A stretch of 64,000 bases of DNA from Panaeolus papilionaceus (lineage: Eukaryota; Basidiomycota; Agaricomycetes; Agaricales), in the NCBI GenBank assembly GCA_015501605.1, contig JADNRZ010000018.1, positions 930,001-994,000 of the forward strand. Direction: 5' to 3'. The stretch's first letter is position 1; every line of letters starts with the position of its first letter. The translations under genes and the position numbers were made by a program. Under the pieces are notes generated by a model. It saw only the letters and a list, made by a program, of their open reading frames with translations, made no database searches and was not told where the DNA came from. This document shows positions 41,711 through 53,307 of this stretch, piece after piece.

Positions 41711-44392
41711 CTAATCTTCTTTAGCCTTCCCTTTATCCACCTTCCTTGTCATACAACTGAGAAGTTCCTCTGTCTGTTGAAGCTCTATCTCTAGATCCAC
41801 ACAGCCATAGAGGCTAGATTTCTATATCACAACTGTCTGTGGCCAGTCTCCCCTCATCAGTCCAGACTGTCCATAGGCAGTGGGGGCTGGGGGAGCACTG
41901 CTGGGGGGATTTCCGGGGGTGGGGGATGGGTAGGGGGGTGGGTAGGGGTATATAGGGGGTGAAATAGGTCATATTCCGGGGGTAGGAGGATGGGTAGGGG
42001 TTGGGGATAGGGGGATGGATGGGGGGATACTGGATAGGGGCTGATGGCTTATCTGGCTGGGTGGGGGTTGGGCAAATGTTGTCGGATAGATATGATATGG
42101 GTATGGGGGTGTAGAGAAAAAAATCAGGATCCCGGAATGGGTATTTTCGGGGTGGGGGGATCAGTGGTTGGCGAGCAATTAAGGAAATACACTCTCAGAG
42201 CTGGCGATAAATCAAAATAAATCGAAAAAATAATATAAATCATGAATAGCACGCTCAATTCTGCTCCGATTGGGCTGAAATTTTGAACGCAGCCTCCCAC
42301 ATATGATCCCCATCGATCCATATAAAAATGTTTTCTTACATGGGTCACTTGAAAAGCCCCTATCTTTGGCCCAAACAGTATCCTGCTCAATATTGCACCG
42401 CTCTGGGCACTATTTTGGGTGATCTATATATCGTTAGAAAGCTAATAACAGCCTCTATATGATCCCACCATCCGATCTGCCAAATTGTACCAGCAACCCA
42501 GCAGATCAGGTTCGCTTTTTCCGCTTTTTTAGCCCCTATTCCCCCTACTACAATTATTTCCTCAATATTGCTTCGCTTTTGGCACCATTTGGGGGGATAT
42601 ATATATCATTAGAAAGGTATACACTATATCTATCCATTCATGTGGTCCGATCTGCCAAATGTGGCCACAGAAGCAGCAGATCTGCTCTGGTTATTGTGCA
42701 TTGATTAAATGAGCCTCTATTTACAAATCAAATCTTCGTCCTTATCAGGAATATTGGTGTGATGTCATTGATCCCATGTAATCTCATCAATCCTCATTAA
42801 TTAGCTTCGCTTTTTTGGGAAATTGGCATCACTGATCAGCTCTCAGGCACAAATGACATCACTCTAATTAATATTCCTCCCCCACCATTATTGCAGCATT
42901 TATTCCACCGCTTTTTTGGCCCTTTTATCCCAACATATCTATATCAATAGAAAGCTACAGCTGCCTAGTATTTGAATATGAATTTTATTTATTTAATTTC
43001 TTGCAGGAGATCACCCAAAACAGCTCCGCTTTTTTGATAATCAATTGCCCCTATTTATTAATAGCATTATTACTGCTGCATTTTCCACCGCTTTTTTGGC
43101 ACCTTTTCTGCACACCATATATACCATTAGAAACCTATAAGTGTCTAGTTTGAGAACATGCCCTTATATCATCACTATCCTCACTGGGGATTGCACTATT
43201 GGGGGAATAGGGGCTAAAAAAGCGGAAAAAGCGAACCTGATCTGCTGGGTTGCTGGTACAATTTGGCAGATCGGATGGTGGGATCATATAGAGGCTGTTA
43301 TTAGCTTTCTAACGATATATAGATCACCCAAAATAGTGCCCAGAGCGGTGCAATATTGAGCAGGATACTGTTTGGGCCAAAGATAGGGGCTTTTCAAGTG
43401 ACCCATGTAAGAAAACATTTTTATATGGATCGATGGGGATCATATGTGGGAGGCTGCGTTCAAAATTTCAGCCCAATCGGAGCAGAATTGAGCGTGCTAT
43501 TCATGATTTATATTATTTTTTCGATTTATTTTGATTTATCGCCAGCTCTGAGAGTGTATTTCCTTAATTGCTCGCCAACCACTGATCCCCCCACCCCGAA
43601 AATACCCATTCCGGGATCCTGATTTTTTTCTCTACACCCCCATACCCATATCATATCTATCCGACAACATTTGCCCAACCCCCACCCAGCCAGATAAGCC
43701 ATCAGCCCCTATCCAGTATCCCCCCATCCATCCCCCCTATCCCCAACCCCCTACCCATCCTCCTACCCCCGGAATATGACCTATTTCACCCCCTATATAC
43801 CCCTACCCACCCCCCTACCCATCCCCCACCCCCGGAAATCCCCCCAGCAGTGCTCCCCAGCCCCCACTGCCTATGGACAGTCTGGACTGATGAGGGGAGA
43901 CTGGCCACAGACAGGCCCTCATATATGATCCTAGCCTCTACAGGTGATCCACACGTCGTGCTGCCAGAATCTGGGCCTGCTGATAGGCTTCATCGTGAGT
44001 GAGGCTGGAAGGGGAGGCGAGCAACAACAAGAACTCTGATTGAGGAGCAAGTCGACAAACAGGAGTAGACCAGGCTGGTGGGTTGACTGCAGCAGACGAG
44101 CCTGGCTGGAATAGCACTGGTTGAATGGTGGAGGTACTCAATGGTGACCACGAAGACCCAGAACAGGCACTTGGAGACCAAATCGGCGAAGGGGACTGTA
44201 AATATATGCAACATTAAAATAGAGAACTACAAGTTCTTAATGAAAAATACACACCTTGGAGATACGACACTTTTTTCCCAAAGCTCTACTCTTTGCCACT
44301 TTGCTCATGCATGGGGGTGTCATAACGCGATCCTTGTCATTTTTTGCCACGAGTTTTCGAGACCCAGAAGCCAAGGGGCTCCTAGAAGACAT
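41711..44392 (-). pseudogene. Small unrecognised gene split by P2
   Basis: Minus strand: MSSRSPLASGSRKLVAKNDK (from ATG 44392), an intron (GTGTGT...TTTACAG, about 44258-44198), then TSTIQPVLFQPGSSAAVNPP and LTHDEAYQQAQILAARRVD. P2 interrupts at 43946 with a duplicated GATCCACAC. Beyond P2 the frame continues as LEIELQQTEELLSCMTRKVD and KGKAKED, ending at TAG 41711-41713. The read-through of VD-LEIEL across the insertion is exact once one target copy is discounted. Further exons may lie upstream (44480-44756, with an acidic YISDSEGEADAAL stretch), so the true start could be earlier. I do not recognise the protein. Confidence 0.55.
41803..43945. mobile_element. P2: 2.14-kb non-autonomous long-TIR element with 9-bp TSD
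   Basis: GATCCACAC is duplicated at 41794-41802 and 43946-43954. The ends AGCCATAGAGGCTAG and CTAGCCTCTACAGGT are inverted. The long arms run from about 41833-42545 and 43199-43914 and contain a G/C-rich tract (GGGTAGGGG-type repeats) and several CCGCTTTTT / ATTAGAAAGCT modules. The interior (42546-43198) has no gene. The 9-bp TSD and long TIRs parallel P1 and suggest a MULE-like relative. Confidence 0.85.
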
Positions 44393-44831
44393 CGAATAGA
44401 TAGGCTAGGCAATAAAACACATTTGAGTCAACTTGTAAGTTTGGAGGAGGATGACAGCAACATACCATGTGAGCCGCAGATGGCTGCCTTCTGCAGCAAT
44501 GGCCAAGCCTTCCTGTACAGTTTGGAGAGCTGACACTTTGAGTTTTAATGGTCAAACATCCCTGGATCAAGAAGCGTTAGAAAGCTTCACTAAAAAGTGA
44601 CTCGGAGTTGATGCGTACCAGTTTTGCAAGAGCCTGAGTAGGTCCTGTATCGGACTTGTTATCGGAAACACTTTGTTTTAAAGCGGCATCTGCTTCACCC
44701 TCACTGTCGCTGATATATCCTCCATCTTTGGGAGGGGGTCATGTCATCCTTGTAAGATTGAAGATCTGGTCAGAATTAAGGATGAGTGATTGAAAAAATT
44801 GAGTTTGAGGTAGCAAGCGGAGTTTGCTTAC
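44393..44831. other. Possible upstream exons of the small minus-strand gene
   Basis: On the minus strand, an acidic stretch (GGYISDSEGEADAALKQSVS) ends at a donor-like GTACGC near 44620. After an intron-like gap (TCCAG acceptor) comes ALQTVQEGLAIAAEGSH. The phase does not join cleanly to ATG 44392, so I do not extend the gene with confidence. Confidence 0.35.
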
Positions 44832-46016
44832 ATGAATGGCAAATCCTGGACTCCATCTACATTTTCCGTTCCGGAAAAAAACTTCTGGCCACCATTGAAC
44901 CCTGAACTCATTTCAGAGGTGAGAACTATGCAAAGGTACTCCGCTATGCATTCTGACTCGGACATTGAGGCAAAGGTTAAAACAGATCCTGTGACACCTA
45001 CAATCAACTCACAGGTCCGCTCTGGTGAGGCTCCCAACTTGAAGCCAGCGACCCCTACTAAAAAGTGCGTGGTCATATAGCGTCTTAATCATGAAAATAA
45101 AATTACTTACTGATTTTGCTTGTAGATCTCATCAGCCTGTGCGCAGCCAGGTAAGTATTGCCTTGTTTCATCCATCTTTCCGCCTCTGAGGTCTTGGTAC
45201 ACAGCAGCCTGAGCAAGACTTGTCCCCTAGTGCTCCACACTGGTGGCGATTTCAATGACATTTGGTGATGGGGCCTTCTGCAGAGATCCTTTGGAATGCG
45301 GAAGACAAGTTGGAAGAGCTGCATGTTTGTCAACAAGCTGCTTCTTCTTTCTCATTTGATGGAATTCCATTGACACCGGAGCAAATCGAGGAGATTGAGG
45401 ATGCTCATGATGAAGATGCCAGGTGCTTGCAAGCTGGCGAATTCACATTTTTCGAGCATGTGGTGCAAGGAAGGATTGAGGATGAGCATTGGCAAGCTCA
45501 TCGCCTCATGCCTGCCAAAAATAAAGATGTTCGTCATCCTCTCCATCCGAGTTGGCGCAAAACTTTCATTGGGCCAGTAGTGCAGCAGGGGTTGGAGGGC
45601 AGCGAAAACAACAACCGATTAGGTGAGGTAGTTGGTGGTGGTGGTGCTGATGATGAAATTGGGCCTGGTGATGGCACTGGTAGGCCTGCTGGCGACGATT
45701 GGATGAGTGAAATAGACCCTAACAAACACGGCGACTCTGACGAACCTTGCCAAGATCCCACTACTCCCCAATGCCCCAAACTTCGCACTGTCTATTCTAT
45801 GTCTGCTCCTCATGTCAAGTGCGAGGCATTGCCTTTGACCTTGGCTGAGCAGAGTTTGATTGATTGAAAGAGGCAGGAAGAGGAACAGGCTGTCATGGCG
45901 CAGTACAGGTATCTTCACTTAGCTAAAAAAAGGGAGGAATGGATTGGTTTGGCAATGAAGGAGCTGGAGAGGGTTTTACCTTGGATGATATACGTGGCAC
46001 AAAGTTGGACTCTATA
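44832..46016 (+). pseudogene. Unrecognised acidic protein gene, decayed
   Basis: Plus strand: an exon with MNGKSWTPSTFSVPEKNFWP and LISEVRTMQRYSAMHSDSDI (44832 to about 45060), a short middle exon (about 45127-45151, with GTAAGT after it), and a long exon from about 45285 with LEELHVCQQAASSFSFDGIP, LTPEQIEEIEDAHDEDARCL, HVVQGRIEDEHWQAHRLMP and HPLHPSWRKTFIGPVVQQGL. A TGA at 45865-45867 interrupts, after which KRQEEEQAVMAQYRYLHLAK continues in frame for about 50 codons. I recognise no family. It may belong with the divergent small gene upstream. Confidence 0.45.
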
Positions 46017-46439
46017 AAGGTTCAGGACGTTAAAAAGCATAAATTAGAGTAAATTGTATTCAGGGTTACTTACTCAGCCTTGTAAGCTAGATTCATACAT
46101 GAACCACTGGGTTTAGGCAGTGGGCCCTCATGTGTCCAGACTGGGTTTTGGCAGTGGGGTCTTAGGCAGTCAATCTGCAGGAGAAATGTAGATAGTGGAC
46201 CTTTAGAATAGATAAGAGTGAAGAGCATAGATAATGGTCCGGGTTCTTAGATTTCATGGGTAAATACATGTAAACAAACCTTCGGCCTAGATTTAGCAGG
46301 GGAAACCACAATTATGCATTTCCGGGACACCACACCTGGATATCATGGGTGGTAGTGCTATAACATATTTCTATACATAGATATACACCTTCCTAGATAG
46401 TTTCCCCCCCGGAAATACAAGGGGAATGGGTGGATGCAG
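46017..46439. other. No gene seen
   Basis: Spacer with a few short repeats (GGCAGTGGG at about 46114 and 46151). No coding frame or known repeat recognised. Confidence 0.5.
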
Positions 46440-48070
46440 GAGGATGCATCTGGATGTAGTTTTGATTTAATTAAATGTGCCCCTATTTGCACATCAAATC
46501 TTCGTCCTAATCAGGGATATTGGCATGATGTCATTGATTCCCTTAAATCTAATAATAGCTCCTTAATTAGTCTTCGCTTTTTTAGGAAATTGGCATCACT
46601 GATGTGCTTTCAGGTACAAATGACATCACACTAATTAATATTCCTCCCCCACCATTATTGCAGCATTTATTCCACCGCTTTTTGGGCACTTTTATATGGA
46701 TATATATATATCACTAGAAAGCTACAGTTGCCTAATATTTGAATCTGATTTTTACTTATTTAATTCCCTCCAGTAGATTACCCAAAACAGCTCCGCTTTT
46801 TTGATAATCAATAGCCCCTATTTATTAATAGCATTATTACTGCTGCATTTTCCACCGCTTTTTTGGCTCTTTTTCTGCACACCATATATACCATTAGAAA
46901 GCTATAAGTGTCTAGTTTAAGAATCTATCCTTGTATCATCACTATCCTCACTGGGGACTGCACCATTCAATTGCGCTTTTTTGGTAATTAAATTAGCCCC
47001 TATCTTTAATTACATTTCTTTGTGCATCATTTGTATTTATTCCCTTTATTATTTTAATTGACATATATATATCACTGGAAAGCTACAATCGCCTACTTTC
47101 AGAATCTGAAAACAGAATAGAAATGTTGTGCTTGTGGAGGGAGCAATTGCATTTCGCATTTTGGGTACTACAGCGTGGGAACACCCCTTGATCCTTCTTC
47201 TCCTCCTCCCCCCTCCGCTTTTTTGGCTTCATTCCTCCACACCCTCTGCAGCTATCAACTTGAAACTTGGCACACCCCTTCATAAACATTATTCAATGGC
47301 TTATCACCAGCCCAATAGTGAAAATACACACTATCTTGCTTTCCATCAACATATTAATATATATTCACTTAAATTGCTAAAAAAAGCGCACCAAAATGTA
47401 ATGCTTATGTATGATGTATGCCAGTAAATGATATTGCTACATCAATATTGCATACTTCAGTTCTGAAATCCAATGGAAGTGCATTATATATCCCTATATT
47501 TGCATGTAGAATTAGCAAAATGGACATTCCTGTGAGTCAGGACTCCTGTGGCTTTTTCCATTAGTATTTCACTCCATATATACCTCTTTAGCATTGTCTA
47601 AACGTTCATATACGCCATATGTAACGTTCTACACAGCCCAATACCGGATATATTGAGCCACATTTGTAATATTGGCCATACACAAATGCAGACGTTAAAA
47701 TACACTATTCTGCAATTTACTATACCATAGCAGTCCTATTTATGCTTCATACATGGTAGGAAACGAATATATTAACTCTAGGTACATGATGCAAAAAACC
47801 CCAAGTGATTTGGACAAGTGTAGCTATCTGTAGGTTCAAAATGGTGTGCAACCATCATAGTTGATGCTGGGTGTTTCAAGAATACACACAATGACCACTA
47901 CATCAAACTCCTTCTGACCGCTTTTTTGAGGCTCTACCCTTCCACAATCATCCAAATCACTCCAAACCTTTTGTGAACGTTACATATCATGCCTCTTCAT
48001 CTATCTGTAGGTTCTGATTAAATTATTTTGTCTCTGATCCTCTGCAATAAGCTTATCAGTGGAAATTTGA
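46440..48070 (+). repeat. P-family fragment
   Basis: 46471-46960 closely matches the interior of P2 (42704-43180). 47050-48070 matches parts of 62380-63620 in direct and inverted orientation. It contains at least four CCGCTTTTTTGGC / AGAAAGCTA modules (about 46675, 46856, 46972 and 47215). No gene. Ends not defined. Confidence 0.7.
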
Positions 48071-48339
48071 ACGTGTAAAATTGTGTCACTTATTTACTAT
48101 GGTCCTACTCCCAAGGCAAATTCATCGACTCAGGACTTTGAAGCGACGTTCTGTATTTACTCTCGTCCTCAATAATTAATGAAAGACTAGGATACACAGC
48201 GTCTCATATATTGTGAGAAAGTCGCAACTATGTAAGCACAGTCGCCAACTGTCTTTCCATAACGGGTTGAGGTCTTAGTCCAGTCGTTTCAGTCTCCGAC
48301 TTGACCCAGACCAAAGGTCGGCGACCTGAACAACACTGG
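48071..48339. other. No gene seen
   Basis: Unrecognised spacer between the P-family fragment and the TIR-like sequence of P3. Confidence 0.45.
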
Positions 48340-49076
48340 TTGTACAACCACAGTCCACTGTAGAATAACAGTAGGGGATGATTTCTGGGACGATTTCCGG
48401 GGGTGGGGGATGGGTAGGGGGGTGGGTAGGGGTATATAGGGGGTGAAATAGGTCATATTCCGGGGGTAGGAGGATGGGTAGGGGGTTGGGGATAGGGGGG
48501 ATGGATGGGGGGATACTGGATAGGGGCTGATGGCTTATCTGGCTGGGTGGGGGTTGGGCAAATGTTGTCGGATAGATATGATATGGGTATGGGGGTGTAG
48601 AGAAAAAAATCAGGATCCCGGAATGGGTATTTTCGGGGTGGGGGGATCAGTGGTTGGCGAGCAATTAAGGAAATACACTCTCAGAGCTGGCGATAAATCA
48701 AAATAAATCGAAAAAATAATATAAATCATGAATAGCACGCTCAATTCTGCTCCGATTGGGCTGAAATTTTGAACGCAGCCTCCCACATACACCTAGGGCA
48801 AGTCATTTTGGTAGCTATTTTGGTAGGTCACATCAATTGCAAGTGTTCTCTTAGGTCCATCAATCCCTCTGTAAAGGGCAACCTTAAAGCTGAATGCTAC
48901 CATGTAGCTACTAATATTTCGGCATATCATGTGGGTCATGAGAAATTTCTGTAGAGCCAGAGTAGCTAATTGCATGTGTTCCAAGTAGAAAGCACAATGA
49001 ACAGAGGTGTTCAGAGGTAAATAATTTACATGTGTTAAGATAGCCCTAAACCAATTTCACAAAAGGGAAACCAAAC

Positions 49077-49316
49077 ATGCATCATGTGCTTAGTTTGGCC
49101 TCAGCGGATTCCGAATGGACTCAATCCGACCATCCGTATATCCGCCTCGATGCGGATTGCACAATGCAGAAAATGCGCTCGTCTACTCATGTGGTTTGCT
49201 TGACAACTGTGCACGCCGCAGCCTGCGGGCTCTGCGGAACGTCGGGAGTTCGTGATCTGTGTGCGCAAATGAGGAATCCATACTTGCCGCTCCATCGAGA
49301 GAGACCTGGATAATAA
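49077..49316. repeat. Outer inverted repeat related to 49317-49708 (partner 54868-55120)
   Basis: GTTTGGCCTCAGCGGATTC, CTCTGCGGAACGTCGGGAGT and TGTGTGCGCAAATGAGGAAT recur inverted at 54868-55120, and as diverged direct copies in the next repeat. This suggests an older, outer copy of the same element family. Confidence 0.65.
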
Positions 49317-49841
49317 ACCCTAATTTTGCACGCAGTGATGCATCGTGTGCTCGACTTGGCCTCAGCGGATTCTGAATGAACTCAATCCAACCGTCCACAG
49401 ATCCGTTTTGGACATGTAACCGCTTCGATGCGGAATCCGGATTGCGGATAATGCACTCACCTAGTAACGTGTTTTGCTCGACAGCCGTGCGCGCTACAAC
49501 CTGCAGGCTCTGCGGAAGGTCGGGGGTTCGCAACCCGTGTGCGCAAACGAGGAATCCATATCTGCGGGTCCGTCGAGATATGGATAATCGGGAGTCGGCA
49601 TGCGGATCTGCGACTCTTGCTCTCTGAATATTATAACACTTTTTTTAAAATATCATGATTTCATTAGCATCATGTACATAATGTATGTAGTCTACAGTGC
49701 ATACAAGTTTTCTTCCCCATGACAGCTTCAATTGCTGGCTGAAAAGGAGCATCGCAGGTCAAAAGCATTGCCTTCTCCCAAGTGCTATATGGCGTCTCGA
49801 TAGCGGGAAGAAAATTGTGGGGCATTGGCCGCGTGGAGGGA

Positions 49842-50331
49842 TTAGATGATGTGTTGATGGTTCACTCTCGAGAGAACCTCCATAGCCTCATCAAAGTGAC
49901 AATGTCCCAAAAACCAGCCATCAGGATACACACTTTCGAGATCGCCTAGTGTCTGTAGGGTGGTGTGTGAGGCGAGCTTGTTGAGAATGGGGTCTGGCAG
50001 GATTGCGGCGGCAGTGAATGGGCCAGGTAAGTAGTGCTGTTCCTTAATCCTGAAACGCCATCGTGTGAATGCAGCAACCGCTGAGGAGCGGTGATCCCGA
50101 GTACGACGTGCACCTCCAGGTGGCTTAGTGGTCATCGGCGGCTTTCCGTTGCTGTTGGGATCGCGTGAAGGAGTCACGTCGGACTCAGAGTCGATGAGAA
50201 TAGATGGTGTAACAGCAGGGGAAGGTGGAAGGGTGGCAGGTGCGGCAATTGTGTCGGGCGAGTGTAGTTGTTCTGAGAACCTGGACTGAGTCCGGTCACA
50301 GTTGTCGCAGCAGTTGTCACTTGATGCTAAG
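49842..50331 (-). pseudogene. RecQ-like helicase C-terminal fragment
   Basis: The open minus-strand exon begins after an intron-like GTATGC...CTACTTAG (about 50384-50332). It reads SSDNCCDNCDRTQSRF, similar to the Cys zinc-binding end of fungal RecQ-type helicases. A Ser/Thr/Pro linker and a C-terminal block follow (YLPGPFTAAAILPDPILNKL, DLESVYPDGWFLGHCHFDEA), to a stop at 49842-49844. No helicase motor motifs are found upstream; there the sequence is hAT-like. It therefore looks like a captured or fused 3' exon. The call rests on the CCDNC motif and the general character of the block. Confidence 0.45.
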
Positions 50332-50399
50332 TAGAAATGTACAAACCATTAGGACATTAAATTCTAACACAAATTAATGGCATACCTGAAGCAGGTCAC

Positions 50400-52412
50400 A
50401 GAATAATGTAACGCTTCGCCACTCGTATTTGGTGAGAATGTTGGTGAGAATGAGTTCAGGAAGTCGGCCGACGGCTGCCCTTCCCAGAATTCGACTTCTT
50501 CGTAGTCATCTCAGATACAAATCTGTCGACATACTAGTGGATGATCAGGATGAGTAATGTAATAGAGCGAGTGATAAAGAGAAAAACGTACAATTTATAA
50601 CCATTCGGCACGAATGAGCATGAGGAACATTGGTTCCCAACGTCCTTTCATGTTACATTAGCATATGCATGGATCAACTAAAAAGAACGTGGCACTTTTG
50701 AACATATAGCACGAACAAGGCCAACCTCGTCTCGTACGTCTGCTGATGCCAGCTCTGACGTAGTGGTAATCCTGGTCTTACTACGAGCGGAGTTCAGTGC
50801 TTGGGTAGCCAAGTTGATGATAAGGGCAAGTCAGCGGTAACACGATTAAGATTCAATACAGAAAATGATAAATAAAATTTATGACATACCGGATCTGACG
50901 CTTTTCAACGTCAAACACCTCCCACTGTTCAAGCGATAGCAGCTGAAAAACTCGGCAGCATAGTGTCGTTGTTGGTTGTGTTGTCACAGACAATGCGTCC
51001 AACCTGCACCGTCGTGATTCATGAGCGAAGGAAGATATAGAATAAATGGTTAACTTACCTTGTGAATAGCGTGATTACGAATATTGAACAGCGACTGACC
51101 CAGACAGCACCGTTGCGTGCATAGTTCATCTGCATGAATCCCAGGAGTGCGTCCATCTCCGCCCACCCCCCAAGCGGACCCGTCACCGCAGAATATGCGT
51201 CGGCATTATCAACTTACCAAACTTTGCCCGCAAGTACTTTGCTCTAGAAAAAAGTTAATGCTTGCATTCCGATGTCTATGAACGGAATGGGGTGTGAAAG
51301 CTCACTTACGTTTAACTGTTCATCCAAGGCCTTCACATATTCCTTTAATATTCGCATGATTTCCACCTGCGTCTGCTTTCGTCGACGCAAATATACACCT
51401 CGGGTTGCGTGAGCTGCAACTGTTGAAATGATGGGTGGTCGAAGGCTTGAATTGGGTCTGGTTCGTTTCAAATAAGAGTCACCGATTAAAAAATTGGTGT
51501 CTGGTGCAGGTGGTACAGGCTGCGTGGGTGCAGTGTCGGAGTGCGACGTGACTTCTGTTTGTTGAACCTTGAGGGGTGCATCAGCGACTTCCTAGCGTCG
51601 CTTTTTGCCATTATAGAGTTGAATTCATTAGGCTTGGCCCATTTGCGGTAGGTTCCCTGTACCACAAGCCACGGTGAGTGATTAGAGAGAGAATTCATAA
51701 AGAATACAATATACTTTGTGACGTACAGCCATGTGGCGACGAAGTGTCGTGCTCTCCGACATTAAAAGGTTTGAATTCACCTTGGCCTCCCTATAAATCT
51801 GTCAAATATGCAACCGGAATTTGCAAAGAACTACTCACATGCTCCGGCTTGAAAAATGCTTTTGAAAAAATGCTGTATATCAACGGTGGGCAGTATTCTG
51901 TTGAGAACAGTCGGAATATCGGGCTCGCCTCAACCTCTCAGACATGAAAATCAATGCAAATGCCTTGATCATCGACGTCTATATAATTCATGAAAAACAA
52001 TTGTGAACCCTCGTGGTAATGACAACGTTCACGTTAAAAATTACCTCTATGGTTTTCAGAGAAATTGCCCCCTTTCTTTCTCTTCTGTCTCTTCTTCATT
52101 GACTGTTTACCTACAATTCGTGAGGGCGAGGAATTAGAGGAATTACTGGATGTCGAGTTGTTGAGCGCTGACTATTGAATCATCATCACCAAACTGAGAG
52201 GCATTATCGGCTGGTCTCTTGTGCGGAACAATCACAGAGGGTGGAGTCGGCATCGGAGTGGGAGGTGTAGCGGCATCTGACAAGCTAGATGTAGAGAACA
52301 CTGGCATGGGGTGGGATGAGGTTGGGTAGATGAGGTTGTGATGATGATGGTTCGGGTCTCGTGACAGCCTGAGAGCCAGTCCTTCAAGATAGGGGTTATT
52401 GTCATCGGCCAA
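50400..52412 (-). pseudogene. hAT-type transposase with BED zinc finger, heavily decayed
   Basis: Minus strand, many stops. The order matches hAT proteins: a Ser/Pro/His-rich start (MADDNNPYLEGLALRL, 52412); a Lys-rich segment; BED-finger remnants ESTTLRRHMAVRHK and YRKWAKPNEFNSIMAKSDAR (about 51740-51600); ISTVAAHATRGVYLRRRKQT and EIMRILKEYVKALDEQL (51430-51310); SKVLAGKVW; AEMDALLGFMQMNYARNG (about 51150); VGRIVCDNTTNNDTM (about 51000); INLATQALNSARSK-like NLATQALNSARSKTR (about 50820); and MKGRWEPMFLMLIRAEW (about 50630). In-frame TGA, TAG and frameshifts occur. The C-terminal dimerisation domain is not seen. The 8-bp TSD of E5 is typical for this superfamily. Confidence 0.72.
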
Positions 52413-52916
52413 ACAACCGGCTAAAGCAGAGTTCGCTGCCTAGGCCAACGTGGACATGATCATCACTGTGTTCCCCTGCTCACCTTTAGCTTACACCCGT
52501 CATTTCTAAGCTTGAAACAATGATAACGCCACTAGACAGTATCCAAGCAAGCGATTCTTAAAACCTGTTCATTTAAGAGGAGTGTTACACAATATTATCT
52601 CAAAAGCCTATCAACTTATATGACATGTGCCAGACTACTAATTTTATAGCAGACCGCAGACCGCAGACCGCAGACCGCAGACAGGGTTGATGACTTGAAG
52701 CAATCCCCTGTAGAGACCATTGATGTATGCGTGAGGAGACCTGGGTGAAAGGTGAGTGTTGAAGGTTTGACTGGGGGATGCTGAGATGGTGGAATGGAAA
52801 GGAAAGGTAACGACGCGCGATACGGGTTCGTGGGGTCGATGTAAGGGAGAAATGAAGAGAAGGGAAGGGAAGGTGAGTGTGATGTAAAATGGGGACGAAG
52901 AAGAAAGACGTGTATT
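52413..52916. other. Upstream flank of the hAT gene; includes a 7-bp microsatellite
   Basis: No gene. At about 52649-52683, GCAGACC is repeated five times. The minus-strand frames here (52600-52944) are not protein-like. Confidence 0.5.
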
Positions 52917-53307
52917 CACTGTAGACTACATACATTATGTACATGACGCTAATGAAATCATGAAATTTTTAAAAAAAAGTGTTAGAATATTCAGAGAGCA
53001 AGAGTCGCAGATCCGCATGCCGACTCCCGATTATCCATATCTCGACGGACCCGCAGATATGGATTCCTCGTTTGCGCACACGGGTTGCGAACCCCCGACC
53101 TTCCGCAGAGCCTGCAGGTTGTAGCGCGCACGGCTGTCGAGCAAAACACGTTACTAGGTGAGTGCATTATCCGCAATCCGGATTCCGCATCGAGGCGGTT
53201 ACATGTCCAAAACAGATCTGTGGACGGTCGGATTGAGTTCATTCAGAATCCGCTGAGGCCAAGCCGAGCACACGATGCATCACTGCGTGCAAAATTAGGG
53301 TTTTGGT

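Larger units (their letters stand above)
49317..53307. mobile_element. Inner palindromic element of E5 with ~390-bp inverted repeats
   Basis: CCCTAATTTTGCACGCAGTG starts at about 49318, and CACTGCGTGCAAAATTAGGG ends at about 53304. The arms 49317-49708 and 52917-53307 are near-identical inverted copies, including GGAATCCATATCTGCGGGTC. Between them lie the hAT and RecQ-like remnants. No clear TSD was found. Confidence 0.68.

Noticed and set aside
42120..42390. 88-codon ORF repeated in P2 and P3 (IGAFQVTHVRKHFYMDRWGS)
   Set aside because: It lies in the long TIR and repeats because the TIR repeats. The composition is not protein-like and the frame is not kept in the diverged arm near 63700-64000.
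49312..49325. AAACCCTAA as telomeric sequence
   Set aside because: A single copy at the end of an inverted repeat, not a tandem array.
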